This document shows, piece after piece, positions 32,628 through 42,259 of a DNA stretch of 64,000 nucleotides. The stretch spans positions 6,072-70,071 of the forward strand of contig QWII01000126.1 in NCBI GenBank assembly GCA_021405325.1. The letters run 5' to 3'. The DNA comes from Caldilinea sp. CFX5 (GTDB lineage Bacteria; Chloroflexota; Anaerolineae; Caldilineales; Caldilineaceae). The notes under the pieces were generated by a model. It ran no database searches, was not told the DNA's origin, and saw only the letters and a list, made by a program, of their open reading frames with translations. Made by a program: the position numbers and the translations under genes. Each line of letters opens with the position of its first letter. The stretch's first letter is position 1.

Positions 32628-35075
32628 ATGGCACAAGAACCCATTAAGTCAACAGGGGATGGCGTCGAAGTTTTAAGCGCAGAGCGCGGGCCACTGGGCT
32701 GGTTTCTGCCACGCATTGAGGAGACCTATTCACGCTTGGCGCCGCGCGACGCCGCGCCGCCGCCAACCCCGGCGGCGATGCCATTGGGCGGCGAAGCCTT
32801 TGCCAGCAACTTACAACCAGGGCAGGGTGAATCAGTTCTCGCTCAAGTTAGCCCGACCGTTTGGCGTGATCGGCTCGCCGAATACAAACAACGCAAAGCG
32901 GCGGCGCTTCTGCATCCCCTCCCCATGGCGCTTCCGCCCGGCGCACCGGCGCTACCCGGCGCCAACAATTGGCGACCGCTCGGTCCCACCGTTGTCCTGC
33001 AGGGACAGACCGTCGGTAATCAACCTGTTGCCGGACGCATCGTCGGCCTGGCCGTTGCCCCTGGCGGCAACATTGTCTATGCCGCGGCGGCCGCCGGCGG
33101 GGTCTTCCGCTCCGATGATGGCGGGGCGCGCTGGCGTTCGCTAATGGATGGCTTTGACATCGACCCGATGAACTTTGCCAGCGCCAGCCTGGCCTGCGGC
33201 GCCATTGCCATCGACCCGAATGATCCCAATCGGGTCTATGTCGGTACGGGTGAGGGCGACACCCACAGTATGTTCAGCCACCGCATCGTGAACGCCCTAC
33301 CGGCCTATCGCGGGATTGGGCCAATTCGCACCGATGATGGCGGGCAAACCTGGCATACCGAACTAACCGCCGATGCCTCACCGGAAGTTGATCTGGCCGG
33401 CAAGGCTTTCTTTGCCCTAGCCGTCGATCCCCAAGATCGGGAGAATGTGTTGGCGGCAACGACCAATGGCATTTATCAGCGCGTCGCGCAGACCGATGGC
33501 TCCTTTGCGTGGGTGCGGCGGAGCGAGGGGCTATATTCGAGCATGGTGGTCGCCCGCACCGGCAATACTAAACGTTTCTTTGCCGCCAAATGGGGCGTTG
33601 GCGTTTTTCATTCCACCGATGGCGTGGCGTGGCGTAAAACTGGTAAGAAATTTCCAACCAACAATGTCGGCCGGATTGCGCTGGGCGTGCAGTCAAACAA
33701 CCCCAGCCGCGTCTATGCCTTTGTCGCCGATAGCGACGGCGCATTGCATGGCGTCTACCGCCTGGACACCATTGGCGGTGAATGGAAAAAAATTGCGAAT
33801 GTGCCGGATGTCCTCCCCGGCACCCAGGGCAGTTATGACTTGACCGTTGCCGTCGATCCGCAAGACAGCAATCTGATTTATCTCGGCGGCGACCGCATCG
33901 ATGTCACGCCCTGGTCTGGCTCTGTGTGGCGCTGTCTGATCAAAGCCGATGGTACGGGGTACAAAGTCGATAAATCAGCCTCGATTGGCGCCCATGCCCA
34001 CGCCGACGTTCATGTACTGGTTCACACCCCCGGCATTTCCGAAGAACTCTGGTGCGGGTGTGATGGGGGTGTATTTTTGAATCGCGCACCGCGCGGAACC
34101 GGTCAATTTGGCAGCCGCAATGACGGTCTCGCCTGCCTGTGCAGCAACTTTCTTTGTCAGCATCCGACTGATCCGAACATTCTTTTCACCGGCCTGCAAG
34201 ATAATGGCACAGCCTGGACCGCCTCCGGGCCAATTTGGAGTCATGTCAGCGGTGGCGACGGCGGTTATTGTCTTGTCAACTGGCATGATCCCAAACAGGT
34301 TCTCGTCTTTGCCAATGGCACCGTGCTGCGTTCGCTCACCGGTGGCAATTCGCATTTTGCCTGGTCATCGAGTTGGGACTTTCCGTGGGCCACCATGACC
34401 CAACCAATTGTCAGCCCCCAATACGATCCGGATCCGGCCCATGCGGCTGATGCCAGTCTGGTAGCGGTTGGGGCGGGTGTACAAGTTTGGGTCTCGACCG
34501 ATTTTGCCGAATCCTGGTCTTCGCACTTTCAATTACCGGATGAAGTCGGCGCCATCTTTGCCCTGGCCTTTGCATCGACACACCGCCTGTTTGTCGGTAC
34601 ATCAGCCGGGCGCGTCTTTCGCGCTGATTTCGCCAACAATCAATGGACAGTGACCCGGATCGATAATGTCAACGCCGGCCCGCTCGGCTTTAGCGGCTTG
34701 ATCACCGATATTGCCATCGACTGGTCAGACAACACCCTGGCATCGATCTATGTTGTCTTTGGCGGTATGGGCAATTTTCAGCATGTTTGGCATTTTGACA
34801 GCGCCCAATGGGCGGCGCGCAGCGGCGCTGTCGGCGGGAATGCGCTGCTTGATATTGAGCATAATGCCCTGGTTGTCGATCCAACGGCGCCCGAAAATCT
34901 TTATGTTGGCGCTGATATTGGCGTTTGGCATTCGCCGGATAGTGGGCAGAATTGGAACCCTTTGCAGAATGGTCTGCCGGATGCCCCCGTCTTTGATCTA
35001 CAGATTCATCCAACCCAACGCCTGCTCCGCGCGGCAACCTATGGGCGGGGGATTTACGAAATCCGGCTCAATTAA
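32628..35075 (+). CDS. Beta-propeller protein with Asp-box (BNR/sialidase-like) repeats
   Basis: An 815-residue protein. After a Pro-rich N-terminal part (1-115) it consists of repeated Asp-box motifs (S/T-x-D-x-G-x-x-W: SDDGGARW, TDDGGQTW, STDGVAW, SPDSGQNW) and blade-like strands such as VFRADF and GVFHSTDG. This marks a VPS10/sialidase-like multi-bladed propeller. Several 'DPNDPNRVYVGTGEGD' style segments resemble exo-sialidase or xyloglucanase relatives, but I cannot see a catalytic set. No signal peptide is visible. The start is ATG 32628 (GAGGTGAAG upstream). It lies inside the sugar ABC locus. Confidence 0.7.
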   Translation: MAQEPIKSTGDGVEVLSAERGPLGWFLPRIEETYSRLAPRDAAPPPTPAAMPLGGEAFASNLQPGQGESVLAQVSPTVWRDRLAEYKQRKAAALLHPLPMALPPGAPALPGANNWRPLGPTVVLQGQTVGNQPVAGRIVGLAVAPGGNIVYAAAAAGGVFRSDDGGARWRSLMDGFDIDPMNFASASLACGAIAIDPNDPNRVYVGTGEGDTHSMFSHRIVNALPAYRGIGPIRTDDGGQTWHTELTADASPEVDLAGKAFFALAVDPQDRENVLAATTNGIYQRVAQTDGSFAWVRRSEGLYSSMVVARTGNTKRFFAAKWGVGVFHSTDGVAWRKTGKKFPTNNVGRIALGVQSNNPSRVYAFVADSDGALHGVYRLDTIGGEWKKIANVPDVLPGTQGSYDLTVAVDPQDSNLIYLGGDRIDVTPWSGSVWRCLIKADGTGYKVDKSASIGAHAHADVHVLVHTPGISEELWCGCDGGVFLNRAPRGTGQFGSRNDGLACLCSNFLCQHPTDPNILFTGLQDNGTAWTASGPIWSHVSGGDGGYCLVNWHDPKQVLVFANGTVLRSLTGGNSHFAWSSSWDFPWATMTQPIVSPQYDPDPAHAADASLVAVGAGVQVWVSTDFAESWSSHFQLPDEVGAIFALAFASTHRLFVGTSAGRVFRADFANNQWTVTRIDNVNAGPLGFSGLITDIAIDWSDNTLASIYVVFGGMGNFQHVWHFDSAQWAARSGAVGGNALLDIEHNALVVDPTAPENLYVGADIGVWHSPDSGQNWNPLQNGLPDAPVFDLQIHPTQRLLRAATYGRGIYEIRLN

Positions 35076-35429
35076 GCCGGTTGCAGCTTTGGTTATGATC
35101 CAGGTATAATAGTAGTACAGAGCGGCCTAAGTAAGCCAGTAGGTCAGTAGGTCAGTAGGTCAGTAGGACAGTAAGTCAGTCACTGTCTCACTGTCTCACT
35201 GTCTCACTGGCCTGTCTCACTGTCTCACTGGCAACTATGGGTTTATTTACGCCGTCGTGTAGTAGTGCTTTGAGGCGGAGTACATTCTGTAAATTCCTAA
35301 TGATTACGTCTTTCCCCTTCTTTTCAGTGGCCTAAAGAAGGGGGAAGGCGTAACGTTCCTTGTTGTGAAACCAACCGCGCAGCATAAAAGTGTGACAGCG
35401 CAAATCTTAAGGCCCAATCTGCATAACGC
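35076..35429. other. Intergenic region with octamer array O6 and a CTTTCCCC hairpin
   Basis: AGTAGGTC octamers (35137-35180) face CACTGTCT repeats (35180-35232), so this is an octamer palindrome like the others. Then ACGTCTTTCCCCTTCTTT pairs with AAAGAAGGGGGAAGGCGT (about 35307-35352), a hairpin of about 17 bp. No gene is seen; the permease gene that follows has no strong Shine-Dalgarno. Confidence 0.65.
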
Positions 35430-36416
35430 ATGGCAAACCTAGCACAAACCACTTCAACCATTCTCCCCCGGCAAACTCACAAGCGCGCTTGGTGGCAACC
35501 CCGCTCGCGCCGCGCGGCCCGGCGACTGGCCTTCTACCTGATGATCAGCCCGTGGCTAATTGGCTTTCTGGCGCTGGGGGTGATTCCGCTGGTTGTCGGC
35601 TTTATGGCCTCATTCACCAACTATGACGGCTTGAATGTCGATGCCTATAAGTGGATCGGCATGAGGAATTACAACCGGATCTTTCAGGACTCAGAGGCAA
35701 TCTACGCCTTTCAGCGCACCTTGCTCTGGAGCGCGCTCAATGTGCCGATCTGGTTGGCGCTCTCGTTTACGCTGGCGCTGATCTTGAACCAGGGCATTCG
35801 GGCGCGCGGCTTTTTCCGCACGCTCTTTTACCTGCCCAGCATTATTCCGGCGGTGGGCGCGGTCTGGGCGTGGCGATTGTTGCTCGATCCCAACAACGGT
35901 GTGGTCAATGCCATCATCAGCATCTTCCGCCCCGGCACCGCGATCCTCTGGACGACTGATTATGCACTGGAATCGCTGACCATGTTGGCGGTCTGGCAGG
36001 GGGCGGGCGTGGGCATGGTGATCTTCCTGGCCGGTCTGCAAGGCATTCCGCGCGAACTGGAAGAGGCGGCCAACCTGGATGGCGCGTCAACATTGCAAAC
36101 GTTCCGCCATATTACCATTCCGCTGATGACGCCGGTGATCTTCTTCCAACTGATCCTGGGGATTATCGGCTCGTTACAACAATTTGCCCTGCCCATGTTG
36201 CTGGCCGGCGGACGCATGGGGTCGGTGCCGCCGCGCGATGCCTACTTCTTTGTCGTTCATGTCATGCGCCAGATCTTCACCTTTTCGCGCTTTGGCTATG
36301 GGCTGGCGCTCATGTGGGTGTTGTTTGTGGTGGTGGTGATCCTGACGATCCTCGTCTTCCGCACCAGTCGCTATTGGGTCTTTTATGAAGTTGATGTTGA
36401 AGGGGAAAAGCGATGA
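35430..36416 (+). CDS. Carbohydrate ABC transporter permease (MalF-like)
   Basis: A 328-residue permease with six or seven membrane helices. A positively charged N-terminus leads into FYLMISPWLIGFLALGVIPL, and the coupling loop is GIPRELEEAANLDGASTLQTFRHITIPLMTPVIFFQ, which is the EAA motif of the MalF class. It pairs with the next gene, overlapping it by four bases (ATGA), and with the binding protein at 30855-32276. Confidence 0.9.
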   Translation: MANLAQTTSTILPRQTHKRAWWQPRSRRAARRLAFYLMISPWLIGFLALGVIPLVVGFMASFTNYDGLNVDAYKWIGMRNYNRIFQDSEAIYAFQRTLLWSALNVPIWLALSFTLALILNQGIRARGFFRTLFYLPSIIPAVGAVWAWRLLLDPNNGVVNAIISIFRPGTAILWTTDYALESLTMLAVWQGAGVGMVIFLAGLQGIPRELEEAANLDGASTLQTFRHITIPLMTPVIFFQLILGIIGSLQQFALPMLLAGGRMGSVPPRDAYFFVVHVMRQIFTFSRFGYGLALMWVLFVVVVILTILVFRTSRYWVFYEVDVEGEKR

Positions 36417-37315
36417 CCACTGTCACCCACACTGTCACCCACCGGGCCGCTGCCACTTCGTCCATGCGTCGTGATCGCGCGATGAAGCGCTGGCGCGTCA
36501 TGATCTCCTATATCCTTTTGTACTTTACCGCTGCGGTGATGGCTGCGCCGATTGTCTGGATGATTCTCTCGTCGCTCAAATCGGAGCCGGAATTTACCCA
36601 ATATCCGCCGATCATCCTGGCCGACCCGATCCGCTGGGACAACTATTGGAGCGCGCTGACCTGGATCCCCTTCTTCCGCTACACCTGGAATTCCACCTTC
36701 CTGGCGACGATGTTCGCCACCTTTACCGTCGTGACCAGCGCCATGGTCGGCTTTGCCTTTGCGCGGCTGGAAGCGCCGGGGAAGGCCAAACTCTTTGCCA
36801 TTGTCGTCTCGCTCTTAATGGTGCCGTCGATTGTGACGATCATTCCCCAGTTTGTCATCTTTGCTCGCCTGGGCTTGACCAATAGCTACTGGCCCTGGTT
36901 GCTCTGGGGTATTGCCGCTTCGCCCTTTCACATCTTTCTCTTCCGCCAATTCTTCACCGCTATCCCGCGCGATCTGGAAGATGCCGCCGAGGTGGATGGC
37001 GCCGGCCCCTTCCGCGTCTTCTGGCAGATTTTCCTACCCAATGCCAAACCGGCGCTGGCGACTTCCTTTATTCTTAACTTTGTCGGCGTTTGGGGTGACT
37101 GGGTGGCGCCGGTCATCTATCTTGATGATCTCAAGACGACGCTGGCGGTCAAACTGGCAACGCCCACTTATACCAACCCAGGCAACGTGACCGGCCAGAT
37201 CTTTGTGACGATCACACTGGCCGCCGCCGTGATCTACACGATTCCGCCGGTGATTATGTTCTTCATTGCCCAAAAGAATATTATGGAAGGCGTGGTGACG
37301 ACCGGGTTGAAATAG
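36413..37315 (+). CDS. Carbohydrate ABC transporter permease (MalG-like)
   Basis: A 300-residue permease with six helices and the EAA loop FFTAIPRDLEDAAEVDGAGPFRVFWQIFLPNAKPALATSFILNFV, as in the MalG class; the C-terminus ends MEGVVTTGLK as usual. It starts inside the stop of the MalF-like gene (ATGA), so the two are made together. The first 15 residues are a Thr/His-rich hydrophilic leader. Confidence 0.9.
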   Translation: MTTVTHTVTHRAAATSSMRRDRAMKRWRVMISYILLYFTAAVMAAPIVWMILSSLKSEPEFTQYPPIILADPIRWDNYWSALTWIPFFRYTWNSTFLATMFATFTVVTSAMVGFAFARLEAPGKAKLFAIVVSLLMVPSIVTIIPQFVIFARLGLTNSYWPWLLWGIAASPFHIFLFRQFFTAIPRDLEDAAEVDGAGPFRVFWQIFLPNAKPALATSFILNFVGVWGDWVAPVIYLDDLKTTLAVKLATPTYTNPGNVTGQIFVTITLAAAVIYTIPPVIMFFIAQKNIMEGVVTTGLK

Positions 37316-37326
37316 AACCAGCGATT

Positions 37327-37405
37327 ACAAATCATCAAAGATTATGCAGATTAGGCAGATGAAATTCAAGAAAGAAAATCTGCGCAATCGGCGTAATCTT
37401 TGATA
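37327..37405. repeat. ATCAAAGATTA hairpin repeat
   Basis: ATCAAAGATTATGCAGATTAG on the left and AATCTGCGCAATCGGCGTAATCTTTGAT on the right form an imperfect hairpin that ends the sugar ABC operon. A related hairpin sits at 4896-4957. Probably a convergent terminator, as the next gene runs the other way. Confidence 0.55.
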
Positions 37406-37414
37406 AATGTTCGA

Positions 37415-38062
37415 TTATGTTAATCCTTTGTTGCGCGCTAGGAGTGCTAGGGCCGTCCGGTCGGCCACTTGCAATTTGCTGAGGATATTCGACACATGAT
37501 TGCGCACCGTCTTCTGGCTGAGGGTCAGACGGTGCGCAATTTCGTTGTTGTTATAGCCTTGACCAATAAGCGCCAGTACTTCATGTTCACGCGCGGTCAA
37601 TTCGGGGAAGAGACCTTGGGGGGCGTCGGGGCGCATATTGGCAAAGAAGGTCACCAGTTTGCGCGCAATGGTTGGACTAAAGAGCGCTTCGCCTCTAGCG
37701 ACGGCGGCGACGGTGCGCAACATCTCCTCTTGATCCGCGCCTTTGAGCAGATAGCCGCGGGCGCCGGCGCGCATGGCGGCAAAGACCGATTCATCATCCT
37801 CAAACATCGTGACCATGATCACGCCGATGTGGGGGCTGGTCTGCACAATGCGGCGGGTGGCTTCAATGCCGTTGAGCGCCGGCATCTGAATGTCCATCAA
37901 GACCACATCGGGCTGCAACTCTTCGGCCAGCGCCACCGCTCGTTGCCCATCGCCGGCCTCGCCTACAACACTGGTCTCCGGGCGTGAGCTAAAGACAGCG
38001 CGTAAGCCATCGCGAAAGAGGGTATGGTCGTCGGCGATGAGAATCTGAATCGGTTCACGCAT
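37415..38062 (-). CDS. NarL/LuxR-family response regulator
   Basis: A 215-residue response regulator. The receiver (about 5-125) has acidic ADDH, phosphoacceptor Asp in VVLMDIQMPALNG and Lys in YLLKGADQEE. The C-terminal LuxR helix-turn-helix (about 145-210) is LTAREHEVLALIGQGYNNNEIAHRLTLSQKTVRNHVSNILSKLQV. It is the natural partner of the histidine kinase at 38543-40732, with a DinB-like gene between them, all in one operon. I place the start at ATG 38062 because a full receiver begins there; a start 16 codons upstream is possible. Confidence 0.9.
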   Translation of the reverse strand: MREPIQILIADDHTLFRDGLRAVFSSRPETSVVGEAGDGQRAVALAEELQPDVVLMDIQMPALNGIEATRRIVQTSPHIGVIMVTMFEDDESVFAAMRAGARGYLLKGADQEEMLRTVAAVARGEALFSPTIARKLVTFFANMRPDAPQGLFPELTAREHEVLALIGQGYNNNEIAHRLTLSQKTVRNHVSNILSKLQVADRTALALLARNKGLT

Positions 38063-38066
38063 GCGT

Positions 38067-38546
38067 CTACTTCCCGACGGTGGCCTTGATGCTCGCCATG
38101 TGGTGGTCAATATGCCAAATCAAGATGTTTTCAATCACTTGTTGCGTACTCATAACACCGCCAAAAGCGGTGACATGGGCGGAACGGTCTAGCTGTTCGT
38201 CACTAAAGCCGCCTACCATACCAGCGGCTTTGGCGCCGCCCTGCTGTAATGCCGCCAGCACATCGGCTTTGCTCACGTTGGCATAGTCGGCAGCATGTTG
38301 CGCATTCAGCTGGTTAAACATTTCCATCGTCAAGGCCGGCAGTTCAGCACTTGTGGCAATCAGATAGGCCAGCCCGGCCACCGGTTCATGGGAGCCGCCA
38401 ATATGATGCGCAGCCACGCGCACGCGCCAACCTTCACCACTGGTGACTTTGTTCAAATCAGCCTCAGAACAACCCTCAATGTACTGGATCATGGCATTGT
38501 TTGCCGCCGCAAACCGTTGGACAAGTTCCTGCGCCCGTTGGCTCAT
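38067..38546 (-). CDS. DinB-like four-helix-bundle protein
   Basis: A 159-residue protein of the DinB/maleylpyruvate-isomerase-N class. His residues at about 47-51 (AAHHIGGSH) and in WHIDHHMASI near the C-terminus could form the metal site of this fold. The family includes thiol transferases and proteins of unknown role. Its start overlaps the kinase stop by four bases (ATGA). Its stop lies just ahead of the response regulator start, so it is co-translated with a two-component pair. Confidence 0.7.
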   Translation of the reverse strand: MSQRAQELVQRFAAANNAMIQYIEGCSEADLNKVTSGEGWRVRVAAHHIGGSHEPVAGLAYLIATSAELPALTMEMFNQLNAQHAADYANVSKADVLAALQQGGAKAAGMVGGFSDEQLDRSAHVTAFGGVMSTQQVIENILIWHIDHHMASIKATVGK

Positions 38547-40732
38547 ACTGCATCCTCCTTTGTTGAAACAAACAATTTGGGAAAAGCGGAGACGACCAAT
38601 GGCAAGTGGGCTGTGAGTTGTGTCCCGCCGCTGGTGGACGCCCCCAGCGTAAAAACGCCGCCCAACTCTTCGGCGCGTTCCCGCATGGAGCGTAAGCCAA
38701 CACCGGCTACATCAGTTGACGAAAGACCCTTGCCATCATCACAAATCGTCAAATGGATTTGAGCATTGACGATCTGCAACCTGATTATACACCGTTGGGC
38801 CGCCGCATGGCGAATAACATTGGCAAGCGCCTCCAACACAATGTGATAAGCCGCCACTTCCACCGCCGCCGGTAGGGTCGGCAACTGGTCAGGCGTGTCC
38901 AAGGTAATCTGCAAGTTGGCCTCTTGGGTCGATGCCAGGTGTTGACGCAACGCCGAAAGCAAGCCCAATTGATCCAGCGCCGGTGGTCGCAAGTTGTGGA
39001 CGATACGCCGCAAGTCGGTCAACGCCGCTTGGGTTTGCGTTTTGTATTCTACGAGCAAACGGTCGGCCTGCGCCGGCTTATGGGCGATCAGGTTACGTGC
39101 GGCGTCGATCTTGAGAGTCAAGGTTGCCAGTTGCGGCCCTAGCCCATCGTGTAAATCGCGCCGCAAGCGCCGCCGTTCCTCCTCGCGCGCCATTACCAAC
39201 TGTTCCCGCGCCCGTTGCAGATCGAGGGTCAGCCGCAGGGCATGAATGGCGACGCCCGCTTCATGGGCGATCTCCTGCAAGAGACGATAATCGCCCGGTG
39301 TCAGCCATTCATCGGGGCGGCGGGGGGCGACCAACAACTGCCCCAGCACTTCATGGCGGTACGCCAGCGGCAGCCGTTCTAACAGCGCCGGCGCTTTGCC
39401 CCACTCTGCCATGACCTGACTCGTTTCCTCCTGTTGCAAGGCGACCGCGGCATAGGGCACCTTCAAGGTTTGCGTGATCGTGCGGGCAATGGTCGGCAAT
39501 AGCTCTTCCGGGGCGACGGTCATGGCCAGTTGTTGGCGCAATTGATGCAAGACCTGCACCGGCTCATCGCGCTGCCCGTACATGAGCCGATTCACCATCT
39601 GTTGTAGCCACTGGCGCAACGGGTGAAAGAGCAGAGCGACCACACCCGTCACCAACATGGAGAGCAGCCAATCTTCCTGGCTCTGTAACAGAGCGCTCGA
39701 CAGCCCAACCGCCACCACATAGACGCCGACGACAAAACCGGTCAACGTGCCATAGACCAGGCTGCGGTTGATCAACCGATCAAAATCCCAGAGCCGGTAG
39801 CGGACAACGGTGACAAAGAGCATAAGCGGAATCGTCGTAAAGATTAGGGGAAAGACGAAAAAGGTGATCTGCTCAAAGCGGCGCTCATACGCCAAAGTCA
39901 ACCCCAGTGCCGGCAAGGTAAAGAGCAGGCCGATAAGCAAAAGCAGTAACCCTGCCCCTAAGGACAACAGCATGCTTAGCAATAGCACTTTGCTCTGTTG
40001 CCGGGCTTCGGCCTGGGTGGCGCGTTGATAGCGGGCAATCTGCGCCGCAATACCGATCAGGGGAACGACCAACCCAAAAAAGAAAACCAAGCCGGGCGGT
40101 TCACCATCCGTAACATTGGCAGCCCCAAAGCCCAAAAAGAAAAGCAGGAGGACATAGCCGATTCGCAAGCCAGCGCGCACATCCGGCCAGGGCAATCGCT
40201 GGGCAAAAGGGAGATCGGGGAGCGTACCATCGGGAAAGAAGGTTAAGCCGATGGCATAGGCCAGACCGCTGATGAGATGGTAGTTGGTATGCCACTCGTT
40301 GATCAAGGGCGCAGAGAAGTCGAGTACGGCATGGGCCGGCCAGTTAAAGACCGCCGCCGTCCCCACCATGCCCACGGCCAACGCACGCGCCACCCAATCG
40401 CGGGGGCGTAGCCAGACCATGCCCAACGCCGCCACCAGATTGACGACGCTGAAAAGGTAGTAGAAGAGGTAATAATAGGGCGGTTGCGTATAGAGCGAAC
40501 TAAGCCGGAGCAGGCGGATGATATAGGCCAGGGCGGAATCACGCGCGACGCTCTGCGACCAGTCAACCAGCAGTTGGTAAAAACTGGTTGACGCCGCGGC
40601 CAGCCCACTCGCCAGGCCAAGCAGTAACCAGAGTAGCGCCCCCGCGACATAGAGTAGAAAAAGCGTCGCAAACAGGTTGTGGGGTAGCCGTTGCATGAGA
40701 GCCGATGCGAAAGTGCGCAGTTGACTGGACAT
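38543..40732 (-). CDS. Membrane sensor histidine kinase (HisKA_3 type) with GAF-like domain
   Basis: A 729-residue kinase. About eight membrane helices (roughly 20-370) form the input domain. A GAF-like region follows (about 390-500), then a HisKA_3 dimerisation domain with RRLRRDLHDGLGPQLATLTLKID (phosphoacceptor His) and a GHKL ATPase domain (N box ALANVIRHA, G1 ICDDGKGL, GVGLRSMRERAEELGG). It should phosphorylate the NarL-type regulator encoded two genes downstream. The stimulus is unknown; the N-terminal membrane region suggests it senses a membrane or hydrophobic signal. Confidence 0.88.
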   Translation of the reverse strand: MSSQLRTFASALMQRLPHNLFATLFLLYVAGALLWLLLGLASGLAAASTSFYQLLVDWSQSVARDSALAYIIRLLRLSSLYTQPPYYYLFYYLFSVVNLVAALGMVWLRPRDWVARALAVGMVGTAAVFNWPAHAVLDFSAPLINEWHTNYHLISGLAYAIGLTFFPDGTLPDLPFAQRLPWPDVRAGLRIGYVLLLFFLGFGAANVTDGEPPGLVFFFGLVVPLIGIAAQIARYQRATQAEARQQSKVLLLSMLLSLGAGLLLLLIGLLFTLPALGLTLAYERRFEQITFFVFPLIFTTIPLMLFVTVVRYRLWDFDRLINRSLVYGTLTGFVVGVYVVAVGLSSALLQSQEDWLLSMLVTGVVALLFHPLRQWLQQMVNRLMYGQRDEPVQVLHQLRQQLAMTVAPEELLPTIARTITQTLKVPYAAVALQQEETSQVMAEWGKAPALLERLPLAYRHEVLGQLLVAPRRPDEWLTPGDYRLLQEIAHEAGVAIHALRLTLDLQRAREQLVMAREEERRRLRRDLHDGLGPQLATLTLKIDAARNLIAHKPAQADRLLVEYKTQTQAALTDLRRIVHNLRPPALDQLGLLSALRQHLASTQEANLQITLDTPDQLPTLPAAVEVAAYHIVLEALANVIRHAAAQRCIIRLQIVNAQIHLTICDDGKGLSSTDVAGVGLRSMRERAEELGGVFTLGASTSGGTQLTAHLPLVVSAFPKLFVSTKEDAV

Positions 40733-40748
40733 AGTGCTTTGTTGATAA

Positions 40749-41834
40749 CTACACTCGCCGCCAGGCCACCCAACTCAACCCGACCGGCAGGAGCAACCAA
40801 ATCGTTAGATACGGCGCCACGGCAACCGCCGCTTGTACACCGGTCCAACCACGCAACTGCATAGCCGGTGTTACAAGGATCAACAACCAGAGCAGGAGGA
40901 AAACCATACCAAAGCTGACCAACGCCAGGCAGATCGCGAGCCGCGCCGGTTGGCGCCAAGACCACAGCAAAGCGCCGACAACACAGAGCGCCAGTCCCCA
41001 CCAGACCACCCACTCTCCCCAACTCCCGCTTTGGCCGCGCGCCAGGAAGGTGAAAAAGGGTTCAGAACGAAAGAAGATCGCGGCCAACAGTAACTGCCCC
41101 AGGCCGATCAGTTTCACGACCGGCTGGTCTACGGCTAACCAGAAGAGCAGCAGATGCAACCCACAAAAACAGAAGATGACCAAAGCCCCCCACAACACCA
41201 AAAACTCACGCATGGCATGAAAGGCAATGCCGCTGCTGCCAACCAGTCGGCTCACCAGTTGCGGAATACGTACATTATTGCTCAAAGCGAACAGATTGAC
41301 AAAGACGAAACCCACAAGCGCCAGGAAGACCAGCAACCAAAGGAGACCAACCGGTCGCGGTCTGGCGGCGATGGATGGCGTCAACCGGTGTACAGTATAG
41401 GCTAAGAGCGGGCAAAAGAGCAGGGGCAAGGCCACAAAGAGCGGCGCGCCAATCCAGGACGGCGCCAACGCCGCTTCGCCTGTCCGCGCGCCGACAAAGG
41501 GTTGCACAGCCACGGCGGCCAGCATGATGCTTAAGAGCAAAGCATTAGTGCGCCAATGCCAGGGCAACCAACGGGCCAGCAGCGCATACAGGACGCCAAT
41601 CACACTGCCGACAAAGGCGCCCATCAAGAGCAACCCCAGCGTCCCCGTCGCCGTCGCCGAGGGTGGGATGCCCATGATCAACGCCACCAGCCGCATCGCC
41701 ACCCGCGACCCGCCGCCCAAAATGAGCAACCCCCACAGGCCGCCACTCACCAACCCCGCCGCCGGGCGCTTGAGGTTGACGGTCCACTGTTGCATTGGTA
41801 ATCGCCAAGGTTGAAGTAGCTTGCTGTTCGTCAT
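40749..41834 (-). CDS. Polytopic membrane protein, unknown function
   Basis: A 361-residue protein with about ten hydrophobic helices (e.g. LGLLLMGAFVGSVIGVLYALLARWL) and few charged loops. I do not recognise the family. It lies 16 bp upstream of the sensor kinase gene on the same strand and is probably its operon partner, for example as an accessory sensor or transporter. An alternative ATG lies 13 codons inside (MQQWTVNL). Confidence 0.65.
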   Translation of the reverse strand: MTNSKLLQPWRLPMQQWTVNLKRPAAGLVSGGLWGLLILGGGSRVAMRLVALIMGIPPSATATGTLGLLLMGAFVGSVIGVLYALLARWLPWHWRTNALLLSIMLAAVAVQPFVGARTGEAALAPSWIGAPLFVALPLLFCPLLAYTVHRLTPSIAARPRPVGLLWLLVFLALVGFVFVNLFALSNNVRIPQLVSRLVGSSGIAFHAMREFLVLWGALVIFCFCGLHLLLFWLAVDQPVVKLIGLGQLLLAAIFFRSEPFFTFLARGQSGSWGEWVVWWGLALCVVGALLWSWRQPARLAICLALVSFGMVFLLLWLLILVTPAMQLRGWTGVQAAVAVAPYLTIWLLLPVGLSWVAWRRV

Positions 41835-41850
41835 GGGGTCCTCCTACATG

Positions 41851-41913
41851 GTAGGTGCGGTTGCAAACCGCACGGTTTCCATTAAAATTCGTTCGGCTGC
41901 AAACCGCACCTAC
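41851..41913. repeat. GTGCGGTT inverted repeat, copy 3
   Basis: GTAGGTGCGGTTGCAAACCGCACGG faces GGCTGCAAACCGCACCTAC, a 63-bp inverted repeat. It lies between the membrane-protein start and the DUF4399-like fragment. Sister copies are at 7661-7720 and 46410-46470. Confidence 0.65.
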
Positions 41914-42191
41914 TGCACCGTCACCGTCATCACCTGCATGGCATACATACCGGGCAGAGCAATGTGGGCGCCATCCGCTGCTTGCAGACAGAGCGTGTAG
42001 TCGCCGGGGAGTAAATCCAGGGTCGTTTGGCTTTGCCCTTGCCCATAGTGCCATTCATGCTCTCCTAATAAATCATTGTGAAAGAAAGGTAGAAAATCCA
42101 AATCCTGGCAAACGGCTGCAAAGCGTTGCGTTGTTTGTGCCGCTTTACCAGGGCAGCATAGCCTATCACATGTCCCCTCAGCATGAGGCAA
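41910..42191 (-). pseudogene. DUF4399-like C-terminal fragment
   Basis: The last 50 residues (EHEWHYGQGQ, LDLLPGDYTLCLQAADGAHI, MTVTVQ) match the end of DUF4399 proteins, where a His-containing strand precedes LxxGxHTLxL. The first 40 residues do not resemble the family, and the expected signal peptide and N-terminal half are missing. I read it as a decayed remnant whose N-terminal part was lost by deletion or frameshift. Confidence 0.5.
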
Positions 42192-42226
42192 CTGTCCCGA
42201 CCTTGCGGGAACTGTAGACGCCTGAG

Positions 42227-42255
42227 TTGCCGGGATAAAAGAACAGTGGTATACT
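42227..42255 (+). promoter_or_regulatory. Sigma70 promoter upstream of the YdhR-MoaD-AOR cluster
   Basis: TTGCCG (42227-42232), 17 bp and TATACT (42250-42255). The transcript would begin about 42262, leaving a leader of about 155 nt before the first gene. Confidence 0.6.
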
Positions 42256-42259
42256 GTAG

